5,287 nucleotides of DNA from JBFJVD01 sp041624375 (GCA_041624375.1 JBFJVD010000205.1:1-5287); one strand, 5' to 3'; shown: positions 1 to 5,287, counted from the first letter of the stretch. The notes: generated by a model not told the origin, from the letters alone. Made by a program: numbers and translations.

Positions 1-321
1 AAAGACCAGACCGCTAAGAACGGCAAGCAACAGGCTGCCGCCCGTGGTGGCGCCGAGGAGCGCCGACATCGTGCCCACGACGCCGAAGCCGGTAAGGAAC
101 GCGGCGATCAACCCGCAGCTCAGACCGCCGGCGCCGGTTCCTTCGGCGGCCTCAGGCAGGACGTCGATCCCGACGCCCTCGAACAGCCCCTCCACGCTCT
201 CAAGCATGCCGCCGGCGGCGTCGGCGATTTCTCCGAAGATGAGTGTCAGGATCAGGTACCCGACGCCGAGTATCATGATGGAGCCGAAGCACCAGGTGAT
301 CAACGTCAGCTGGAGTTCCAT
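1..321 (-). CDS. Small multi-pass membrane protein, NfeD/YuaF/YqiJ-like N-terminus (partial, runs off left edge)
   Basis: Reading the minus strand from an ATG at 321-319 gives 107 codons without a stop up to the window edge, so the 3' end is missing. The protein starts MELQLTLITW. A hydrophobic segment at residues about 6-29 is followed by an acidic, Gly/Ala-rich loop (30-66), a second hydrophobic segment containing AAFLTGFGVVG (about 69-90), and the start of a third at 95-107. This pattern of one helix, an acidic loop, then a Gly-rich helical pair with 'FLTGFG' recalls the membrane part of NfeD/YuaF/YqiJ-type proteins. Those usually end in a soluble OB-fold domain and often sit next to flotillin genes. 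The family call is from memory of the pattern and is tentative; the coding call is firmer. A purine-rich AAAGGGTGG (335-327) precedes the ATG by 5 bases. An in-frame GTG at 330-328 is a less likely start. The gene is divergent from the flavoenzyme gene. Confidence 0.68.
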   Translation of the reverse strand, partial: MELQLTLITWCFGSIMILGVGYLILTLIFGEIADAAGGMLESVEGLFEGVGIDVLPEAAEGTGAGGLSCGLIAAFLTGFGVVGTMSALLGATTGGSLLLAVLSGLVF

Positions 322-383
322 CTCACCCACCCTTTCTGAGCAGGCCCGGCCCTCCCCCGCGCGGGTTTCACATAGGCTACGTG

Positions 384-401
384 GAAAGCCGATCGGATTC
401 C
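384..401. repeat. Imperfect 18-bp dyad in the divergent intergenic gap (possible operator)
   Basis: The sequence around CCGATCGG (389-396) is symmetric about 392/393. The core 8 bases pair perfectly, and three of the five flanking pairs out to 384/401 also match, giving 7 of 9 pairs in GGAAAGCCGATCGGATTC. It lies between two divergently transcribed genes, a common place for a regulator site, but no regulator or clear promoter supports this. It could be chance in GC-rich DNA. Confidence 0.25.
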
Positions 402-490
402 TTCCCTCAGACTGACGGCCGGCTGAAACTGCGCACCAGGACCTCGCCTGTTCGGTGCCAATACGGACTGGACTTCGCCTGGAGAATTGC

Positions 491-1732
491 GTGGACGGAC
501 AGGATGTCATCATCGCTGGCGCCGGCGCCGTCGGCGTCTGTAGCGCTTATGAGCTGGGTCGCCGTGGCGCACGGGTGCTCGTCTTGGACCCGGAGCCCCC
601 AGGCCGGGGCTGCTCCTTCGCCAACGCCGGACTGATCGTTCCAAGCCACTGCATGCCCTTTGCCTCACCAGAGACCCTGCGGGGCGCGCCCGGATGGCTG
701 TTCGATCGCCGCAGCCCGATCCGGCTCGCCCTGCGGATGGGACCGGCGTCGTGGCGCTGGCTGCGCTGGTTTCTCCTGACCAGCCGGGGTCCCTCCGCTG
801 AGCGCCGCGCGCGAGCGCTTCATAAGCTCTCGAACGCCAGCCTCGATCTCTATGCCGGCCATGCTGAAGAGGGGTTGGAGTTCGGGTTCCGCCGGGCGGG
901 CTGGTTGCATGTCTTCCGGCACGAGCGGGCATTTGAGCAGGCCGCTGAGGAGGTTCGACACCTCGAAGCCTTCGGCGTTCGAACGGAACGGTTGGGGCCG
1001 GAAGAGGTTCGGAGGATGGAGCCCGTCCTCCGGCCAGGCACGGTCGGTGGATGGCTCTACCCCGACGACGCACAGATCGACCCATTCGCGTTCGTACAGG
1101 GATTGGCGGCGGCCGCGCAGCACCATGGTGTGAACATCGAGCAGGGCCTGGAGGTGACCGGGCTCCGTGTTCGCAGCGGCCGCGTCGTCGCAGTGGAGAC
1201 CGGGGCGGGGGAGCGTACCGCCGATCACTTCGTCGTGGCTGCAGGCGCCAAGACTCCGGCGATCCTGGATGCGCTGGTCAAGAATCTCCCCCTTCAGCCC
1301 GGCCGGGGATCCAGCTACACGCACTCCGGCAGCAAGCGCATGATCCGGCAGCCGCTGGAGTTCGTGGAAGCCAGGGTGGTGGCTTCTCCGCTGGGGGACC
1401 GCCTGCGGCTGACGACGGGTCTGGATCTGGGCGACGACCGGCCGGGTCCGGTGGAGCGTCACCTGCAATGGCTGCGGCAAGCCGCTGTTGCCTACCTTGA
1501 TCTGCAGCTCGACGGCGAACTGGAGTCCTGGGGGGGCCTGCGTCCGATGAGCCCGGACGGTCTCCCGCTGGTGGGTCCACTGAAGAACTGGCCCAATCTG
1601 CACCTGGCAACGGGGCATGGGCAGTTGGGAATGACGCTGGCGCCGATCACGGGGCGGATTGTGGCGTCGCTGATCGCCGGGGACGGGCACGCCTGGGCGG
1701 ACGCATTCGCCCCAGCGCGTTTCGGAATCTGA
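491..1732 (+). CDS. DadA-like FAD-dependent D-amino-acid dehydrogenase / DAO-family oxidoreductase
   Basis: This 413-residue flavoprotein belongs to the DAO (D-amino-acid oxidase/dehydrogenase) family and would oxidatively deaminate an amino acid or a related secondary amine using FAD. The N-terminal Rossmann motif GAGAVG (residues 10-15) ends in the ribose-binding acidic residue D33. SFANAGLIVP (42-51) corresponds to the conserved 'SFANAG' segment of DadA. VAAGAKTP (249-256) matches the family 'AAGAWS' region. WGGLRPMSPDG (347-357) and TGHGQLGMT (374-382) are the conserved C-terminal FAD-binding block. Length fits DadA (about 410-430). The segment usually written GKGYS is here GRGSSYTHS, so substrate preference may differ. 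The GTG at 491 is chosen because GGAG (481-484) lies 6 bases upstream and the beta-strand begins within five residues. A GTG at 455 would add 12 unconserved residues. No alanine racemase or other dad gene is adjacent. Sarcosine- or glycine-oxidase-like activity remains possible. Confidence 0.9.
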   Translation: MDGQDVIIAGAGAVGVCSAYELGRRGARVLVLDPEPPGRGCSFANAGLIVPSHCMPFASPETLRGAPGWLFDRRSPIRLALRMGPASWRWLRWFLLTSRGPSAERRARALHKLSNASLDLYAGHAEEGLEFGFRRAGWLHVFRHERAFEQAAEEVRHLEAFGVRTERLGPEEVRRMEPVLRPGTVGGWLYPDDAQIDPFAFVQGLAAAAQHHGVNIEQGLEVTGLRVRSGRVVAVETGAGERTADHFVVAAGAKTPAILDALVKNLPLQPGRGSSYTHSGSKRMIRQPLEFVEARVVASPLGDRLRLTTGLDLGDDRPGPVERHLQWLRQAAVAYLDLQLDGELESWGGLRPMSPDGLPLVGPLKNWPNLHLATGHGQLGMTLAPITGRIVASLIAGDGHAWADAFAPARFGI

Positions 1733-1743
1733 AGCCAGGGAGG

Positions 1744-1773
1744 TTGACTCCGATAGAACATTTGTGCTATTGT
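1744..1773 (+). promoter_or_regulatory. Sigma70-type promoter with extended -10 for the VOC gene
   Basis: TTGACT (1744-1749) is separated by 18 bases from TATTGT (1768-1773). The -10 is preceded by TGC (1765-1767), an extended -10 element. Transcription would start near 1780, leaving a leader of about 35 bases before the ATG at 1815. The promoter lies just after the flavoenzyme stop, so the VOC gene can be expressed on its own. Confidence 0.6.
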
Positions 1774-1814
1774 AGTGGATATACTTGCCAGACCCACCCG
1801 AAGGAGAGGAGACC

Positions 1815-2180
1815 ATGACCACCAAGCGACCCGTTGCCCATATTGAGTTCCCTGCCCGGGAGCGCCTCAAGACGGCGGAGTTCTACCAGAAGATCTTTGG
1901 CTGGGGGGTCCAGGATTTCGACGACATGGGCTACACGATGCTCGACAACGGTCAGCAGGTCACTGTCGGCGTCAACCAGGCGACCGATGAGCAGCCCGGC
2001 GCGCTCACTTTCTACATCGAGAGCCGGGACATTGAAGGTGATCTCAAGCAGGTCGAAGCCCATGGGGGCCAGTTGGTCGTCCCCAAGACCGAGATTCCCG
2101 GCCAGGGGTGGTTCGCCTTTTTCAAGGATCCGTCGGGCAACATCGTCGGCCTGGGGGATTTTATCCAGCAGGAAGGCTGA
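1815..2180 (+). CDS. VOC-family protein (glyoxalase/bleomycin-resistance/dioxygenase fold)
   Basis: This 121-residue protein is one complete VOC unit, built as two beta-alpha-beta-beta-beta modules. Module one runs from VAHIEFPA (residues 7-14) through the helix AEFYQKIFGW (21-30). Module two runs from ALTFYIES (63-70) through the helix DIEGDLKQVEAHGG (72-85) to the signature FKDPSGNIVGL (103-113). Such single-unit proteins normally form dimers, with the active site at the paired modules. H9 sits where the first metal ligand of glyoxalase-type members lies. The usual second-module His and terminal Glu are not evident: the strand reads TFYIES, and the end reads NIVGLGDF. A metal-independent or ligand-binding role is therefore as likely as catalysis, and the substrate cannot be told. 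The ATG at 1815 is supported by AAGGAG (1801-1806) eight bases upstream. An upstream in-frame TTG at 1785 is rejected because it lies only about 5 bases past the predicted transcription start and lacks a Shine-Dalgarno. Confidence 0.92.
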   Translation: MTTKRPVAHIEFPARERLKTAEFYQKIFGWGVQDFDDMGYTMLDNGQQVTVGVNQATDEQPGALTFYIESRDIEGDLKQVEAHGGQLVVPKTEIPGQGWFAFFKDPSGNIVGLGDFIQQEG

Positions 2181-2187
2181 ACCTTCC
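2171..2187 (+). terminator. Short hairpin overlapping the VOC stop codon (weak terminator candidate)
   Basis: GGAAGG (2171-2176) and CCTTCC (2182-2187) form a perfect 6-bp stem with a 5-base loop that contains most of the stop codon. A pyrimidine-rich stretch, CTTCTTTTCC, follows about ten bases later rather than directly, so intrinsic termination here is uncertain. Confidence 0.3.
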
Positions 2188-2293
2188 ACGACCAGGCTTC
2201 TTTTCCGGGCGCCGTTCGAAGGGCGGCCCATCCCTGGTGGGCGGCTCGCGTCGTCCGTCGAGCGAGCGACCCGACCGGCGTGACGATAGATGG

Positions 2294-2348
2294 TTCGGAA
2301 GCCTGAGGGTTGATGCCCTAGGCGTACCTCCCAACTGCAGCATCCGAA
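2294..2348. repeat. Nested inverted repeats, possible structured RNA element
   Basis: TTCGGA (2294-2299) pairs with TCCGAA (2343-2348). Inside this closing stem, GCCTGAGGG (2301-2309) pairs with CCCTAGGC (2316-2323) with one bulged G and a 6-base loop. The nesting suggests a folded RNA or a regulatory element in the 230-base stretch between the VOC gene and the next promoter. No known RNA family was recognised and no coding potential was seen in the stretch. Confidence 0.3.
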
Positions 2349-2363
2349 ATGCAGACGGACCCC

Positions 2364-2403
2364 AGCGTCCAGCCTCCCCCGGTTTTCGGGCAGGCTGGAC
2401 GCT
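2364..2403. terminator. Perfect 12-bp inverted repeat, terminator-like hairpin without a T-tract
   Basis: AGCGTCCAGCCT (2364-2375) is exactly complementary to AGGCTGGACGCT (2392-2403). Inside, CCCG (2378-2381) and CGGG (2387-2390) extend the stem around a GTTTT loop. This is the strongest inverted repeat in the window. Neither strand shows a run of T directly after the stem, so it is not a textbook intrinsic terminator. It may end transcription from the VOC side, or act as an operator, because its right arm stops 6 bases before the -35 box of the lipoprotein promoter. Confidence 0.5.
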
Positions 2404-2409
2404 CTATGG

Positions 2410-2438
2410 TTGTCGGTCCTTCTCGCCTGCCTTATAAT
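2410..2438 (+). promoter_or_regulatory. Sigma70-type promoter for the lipoprotein gene
   Basis: TTGTCG (2410-2415) is followed by a 17-base spacer and a perfect consensus -10, TATAAT (2433-2438). The start of transcription would be near 2445, giving a leader of about 118 bases before the ATG at 2563. This placement also argues against translation starting at the in-frame TTG at 2410. Confidence 0.68.
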
Positions 2439-2475
2439 CCCGCTCACATCGGCTTTTCTGACTCTTGCCGTTCCC

Positions 2476-2510
2476 ACACCGGATCCCTGGGAGACTCTCA
2501 CATCCGGTGT
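2476..2510 (+). promoter_or_regulatory. Stem-loop in the lipoprotein mRNA leader
   Basis: ACACCGGAT (2476-2484) and ATCCGGTGT (2502-2510) form a perfect 9-bp stem with a 17-base loop. A 10-base palindrome, GCCTTAAGGC (2513-2522), follows at once, and the Shine-Dalgarno AAGGAGG lies at 2548-2554. The stem is inside the predicted 5' UTR and could affect mRNA stability or translation. No known riboswitch class was recognised. Confidence 0.35.
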
Positions 2511-2562
2511 TGGCCTTAAGGCAAGCCGTGGAGCCCGCAGCGCAGCGAAGGAGGCCGACCGA

Positions 2563-5241
2563 ATGCGCCCTCGCCGGTGGAATCCCTACATTGCCGTTTT
2601 TGTCCTGATCGTCGCCAGCCTCGCGTGCAGCCCGTTCGGATTCGGCGGGGATGGGACCCAACCGGAGGCGCAGCCCCTTGGGGCGGCCGAAGACGAGCTG
2701 CAGGCGCTCGGAATCGAATTGCCTGAACCGCCGTCTACCCCAGTGCTCTCCTCGCTCCAGATCGAGCCGTCAATCGCCGCGGTAGGGGACACCTTGAGCA
2801 TCACGGGGGATGCGGGGATTTCGGGGCGAGTGACTCTGTCGCGAGACGGAGAGGCTGTCGGCGAGACCGACCTCGCCAATGGGGCGGCGAGCTTCACGAT
2901 CCCAGCCGGGGCATCCGAGGGGGTACTGGTGGCGGTCCTTGCGGGCAATCAGGGGGAGATCGCTGCTGGAGCAGCGCGCGTTGCGGCCGAACCGGCGCTC
3001 TGGCTGCGGGCCGACCGCAGGGTGGTCGGAGAGGCGGAGTTCGTTGAGCTTCGTCTGGAAGCGTCTGGTATCCCCGATTCGGCTTTGGCCGGCTTGGTAA
3101 TTGGCGAGGGCGATCTTGCTGCGGCGCTTGCCGTCGAGGCGGACGAGGAGGCTGATGTTCGGGCCTTCTTGCAGCCCGAAGACTCGGGGCTGTTGGTGCC
3201 GACCTTTGCACTGAGATCGACTCTCGCCGACCTGGCCGGACGGCCGTTGTTGCTGTCCGGCTATATCGCCGGACCCGTTCAGGCCTTCGCGGGGGATGCA
3301 GAGGATGGCATTTCCTTTGTATCCAACTCGGTCAGCATCCAGGTATGTGATCAACCGGGCCGGATCCGAGGCCGCCTGGAGACGCGCGGTGCGGTGCGAG
3401 CCTTGGCGCTGGAACGGGGCCTGGAGACGGTGAGCTCCGTGGTGGAGGCCGGAGATTTCGAACTGACCAGCTCGGCCGGCCTCACGGCGGTGTTTGCGGC
3501 TGGCCTGTCTTCCATCGGAGAAGCCAGCGAGATAGGGCCGGTGATCGTGGAGGTTCCTTGCGGCGGGTTGGTGGAGGTGGACCTGGAGCAGGGCACGGCA
3601 GAGATCATCGACCGCGGCCTGGCGCCGACAGAAAGCGTGGATGATGAGCCGGACCTGCTGGAGGATACCGGAACGCTCACCTTCACCGGGGCGGTGGAGG
3701 GGGACTACGAGGTCTTCCCCCTTTGCAGCCTTGAAGAAGAGAACGGTGCGCCATCGCTGGATGTCCTGTTCGGGTTCGACGCCGCTGATGCCCCGTTGAC
3801 GATGCTTACGCTGACCAATTTCGGCGAAAGCGGAAGCTACAGCGGCGAAATTCAGATCGATCTCTTCATTCCGAGTGCGGTCGAGTCGCGCGGCCCGGTG
3901 GAAGCCGTGGTGGAGGTCCGTGAGCAGGAATTCCTGCAAACCGCTTCGGTGACCTTCCGGGGCAGCTACAGCGGCGCGGCGGGTGAGGGCACGATCGAAG
4001 GTGGTTTCAATTGCGTGATCTTCGGCGGCTCCTCGGATCACGGAAGCCAGTCCTCCGTGGCCGGGGGGCGCGGTCGTCCAGAGCTCAGGCCGGCCACTCA
4101 CGAGCTTGCCGCTCCGTTGCAGCAAGCCGGCGGCGCTGAACCCTGCCGCAAGATCTTCGTTGCAGTATTTACCTACGAAGATACAGGGGACTCGTTCGAC
4201 TCCTACCTGGCGAGTGTTTTGCACGCGCGGCTGAAACGCGCCGACATCCTGGCATCTTCCGACATTCAGGCCCTGCTTGGATTGGAGGCACAGCGGCAGC
4301 TGCTCGGCGCAGATGCAGACTCCAGCTTGCTGGCCGAACTGGCGGGGGCACTGGCGGTGGACTTTGCCGTCATGGGTCGGTTTGGCACAGTGCCAACCAC
4401 CGAACGGTCGTATGCAATCATCACAGGCTTCCCGTACCGGGACGGCGACGGATTTGCCCAGACCGGAGCAACCGGCCAGCCGATCGAAGCGGTGGTTCTC
4501 GACCAGGCGGTTCCCGAGTTCGTGGATGAAATGGCGGATGCTGCGCTCTGTCCTTCTGTGTCGCCAGAGCATGACTCGCTTGAACCGGGTGAGGAATTGA
4601 ATGTCCAGCTCCAGGTCACGAATCTGGCGGACGAACCGGTTGAGGGTGCAGATGTTGAAGCCGATCCGCCAGACCTTGGAGAGCTGGATCCGCAGAACGG
4701 CACGACTGAGGGTGGCGGTTTCGAAGCCACGTATGCAGCCGACGACGACTCTTTTGGTACGGAAGAGCTGAGATTTGCGCTTGAATGGAGCGGCCGGGCG
4801 GGTCCGGTGCGGGTCGAAGGAGGAGACCCCGGGACGATGAGCCAGATCGAGATTGGCGACAGCTACTCGATCAAAGCTGCCTACAGCCTGAATCCCGATG
4901 ATCCGGAACTGGGCGTCTTATTTGAGGGTGGAGGACTCTCTCTGGAGGCCTACGCCTGCCAGCGTGGCAAGACCGGTCCCTATGAAGGACGATTCCAGGG
5001 TGGGGGCGGCGTGCTGATCGACGCGCTGCTGCTTGGATTGGCGCCCGGCGAGAGCATCGATATGGAAACAATGTTTGAGCTGCCTGAAGAGGGTGGCAGT
5101 TTCGTCTTCCCGTCGCCGTTCGATACGCTCGAAGGGCGTTATCTACCTGACCACAACGTGGTGATCATTCGCAGCCAGGGCCAGCCGCTGATGGTGGGTC
5201 GAATCGAAGCTTTAGGCAGGGAGGCGGCCTGCCCACCCTAG
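2563..5241 (+). CDS. Large modular lipoprotein with Ig-like domains and a CsgG/TolB-N-like domain
   Basis: This 892-residue protein is exported and lipid-anchored. It has a basic N-terminus (MRPRR), a hydrophobic stretch (10-21) and a lipobox SLAC, with C22 as the modified cysteine. An acidic linker (about 28-58) leads to an Ig-like beta module (about 60-145), further beta-rich segments (145-350), an acidic linker (351-369), a beta module with two GSYSG turns (370-488), and a Gly/Ser/Gln linker (489-527). Residues 528-663 look like the CsgG/TolB-N-type fold: KIFVAVFTYED, then SSDIQALLGLEAQRQLLG (565-582) and AELAGALAVDFAVMGRFG (591-608). A Big_1-like Ig domain (about 666-752) and an unassigned C-terminal module (760-892) follow. 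The ATG at 2563 has AAGGAGG eight bases upstream and lies after a strong promoter. Only four lysines occur (530, 558, 771, 803). The function is unknown; it is probably an envelope or surface assembly or scaffold protein. It appears to be transcribed alone. Confidence 0.87.
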   Translation: MRPRRWNPYIAVFVLIVASLACSPFGFGGDGTQPEAQPLGAAEDELQALGIELPEPPSTPVLSSLQIEPSIAAVGDTLSITGDAGISGRVTLSRDGEAVGETDLANGAASFTIPAGASEGVLVAVLAGNQGEIAAGAARVAAEPALWLRADRRVVGEAEFVELRLEASGIPDSALAGLVIGEGDLAAALAVEADEEADVRAFLQPEDSGLLVPTFALRSTLADLAGRPLLLSGYIAGPVQAFAGDAEDGISFVSNSVSIQVCDQPGRIRGRLETRGAVRALALERGLETVSSVVEAGDFELTSSAGLTAVFAAGLSSIGEASEIGPVIVEVPCGGLVEVDLEQGTAEIIDRGLAPTESVDDEPDLLEDTGTLTFTGAVEGDYEVFPLCSLEEENGAPSLDVLFGFDAADAPLTMLTLTNFGESGSYSGEIQIDLFIPSAVESRGPVEAVVEVREQEFLQTASVTFRGSYSGAAGEGTIEGGFNCVIFGGSSDHGSQSSVAGGRGRPELRPATHELAAPLQQAGGAEPCRKIFVAVFTYEDTGDSFDSYLASVLHARLKRADILASSDIQALLGLEAQRQLLGADADSSLLAELAGALAVDFAVMGRFGTVPTTERSYAIITGFPYRDGDGFAQTGATGQPIEAVVLDQAVPEFVDEMADAALCPSVSPEHDSLEPGEELNVQLQVTNLADEPVEGADVEADPPDLGELDPQNGTTEGGGFEATYAADDDSFGTEELRFALEWSGRAGPVRVEGGDPGTMSQIEIGDSYSIKAAYSLNPDDPELGVLFEGGGLSLEAYACQRGKTGPYEGRFQGGGGVLIDALLLGLAPGESIDMETMFELPEEGGSFVFPSPFDTLEGRYLPDHNVVIIRSQGQPLMVGRIEALGREAACPP

Positions 5242-5247
5242 CCAGGC

Positions 5248-5275
5248 GGTCGGCCGGGTCTTGCCGGCCCAGACC
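5248..5275 (+). terminator. Hairpin just after the lipoprotein stop codon
   Basis: GGCCGG (5252-5257) pairs with CCGGCC (5264-5269) around a 6-base loop. GGTC (5248-5251) pairs with GACC (5272-5275), leaving a two-base bulge on the right arm. It begins seven bases after the TAG stop, as expected of a terminator, but no T-run is visible before the window ends. Confidence 0.45.
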
Positions 5276-5287
5276 CATCGGCTGAAG

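Noticed and set aside
356..365. CCCGCGCGGG palindrome
   Set aside because: A perfect 10-base palindrome made only of G and C is expected by chance in this DNA. It leaves room for only a 3-bp stem with a 4-base loop.
44..415. Plus-strand reading frame of 123 codons
   Set aside because: It overlaps the minus-strand membrane-protein gene, its product is Pro/Ser/Arg-rich without recognisable domains, and it has no Shine-Dalgarno.
455..490. Upstream GTG start for the flavoenzyme
   Set aside because: It adds 12 residues with no family similarity before the Rossmann strand and lacks a good ribosome-binding site. The GTG at 491 has GGAG six bases upstream.
665..1870. Minus-strand frame of 401 codons opposite the flavoenzyme
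   Set aside because: The plus strand encodes a well-recognised DAO-family protein. The antisense product is Arg/Gln/His/Pro-rich with no domain, a common artefact of GC-rich DNA.
1815..2180. Antibiotic (bleomycin or fosfomycin) resistance role for the VOC protein
   Set aside because: Only the general fold is evident. The metal ligands of FosA-type enzymes are not seen, and there is no resistance-gene context.
2410..2562. TTG start at 2410 for the lipoprotein, giving 943 residues
   Set aside because: It coincides with the -35 box of the promoter, so it would not be in the mRNA, and it would place the signal peptide about 50 residues inside the protein.
2770..4572. Minus-strand frame of 600 codons opposite the lipoprotein
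   Set aside because: It is antisense to a protein with signal peptide, lipobox and recognisable modules. The product is rich in Arg, His and Gln and lacks a coherent fold pattern. The plus-strand gene also has a promoter and a Shine-Dalgarno.
3682..5232. Possible duplication between the 370-488 module and the C-terminal 760-892 module of the lipoprotein
   Set aside because: Both are beta-rich with cysteines, but no aligned run of identities was found by eye. Only the short GSYSG motif repeats, and both copies are within the first module.

Overview
The window is GC-rich, densely coding bacterial DNA. The best guess at a source is an Anaerolineae-like member of the Chloroflexota, probably from an environmental genome. 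This rests on the large Leu-Ala-Cys lipoprotein, the Arg/Glu-rich and Lys-poor proteins, and the style of the small VOC protein. It is an inference, because no rRNA or marker gene is present.

Layout from left to right. (1) Positions 1-321, minus strand: the N-terminal 107 codons of a small multi-pass membrane protein that runs off the left edge; it resembles the membrane part of NfeD/YuaF/YqiJ-type proteins. (2) Positions 322-490: a divergent intergenic gap with an imperfect 18-bp dyad. (3) Positions 491-1732, plus strand: a DadA-like FAD-dependent amino-acid dehydrogenase/oxidase. (4) Positions 1733-1814: a short gap with a good extended -10 promoter. (5) Positions 1815-2180, plus strand: a 121-residue single-domain VOC (glyoxalase/bleomycin-resistance fold) protein. 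(6) Positions 2181-2562: 382 non-coding bases with several nested inverted repeats, a perfect 12-bp stem, a clear sigma70-type promoter (TTGTCG-17-TATAAT) and a structured leader. (7) Positions 2563-5241, plus strand: an 892-residue lipoprotein with Ig-like modules and an embedded CsgG/TolB-N-like domain. (8) Positions 5242-5287: a hairpin just after its stop codon.

The genes do not form an obvious single pathway. The VOC gene and the lipoprotein gene each have their own promoter, so they are probably separate transcription units. The flavoenzyme is divergent from the membrane-protein gene, and no convincing promoter was seen for either. No mobile element, CRISPR array, tRNA or rRNA was seen. 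The most unusual content is the big lipoprotein (domain mix, near absence of lysine, cysteines spaced as if one pair per module) and the structured non-coding stretch in front of it.
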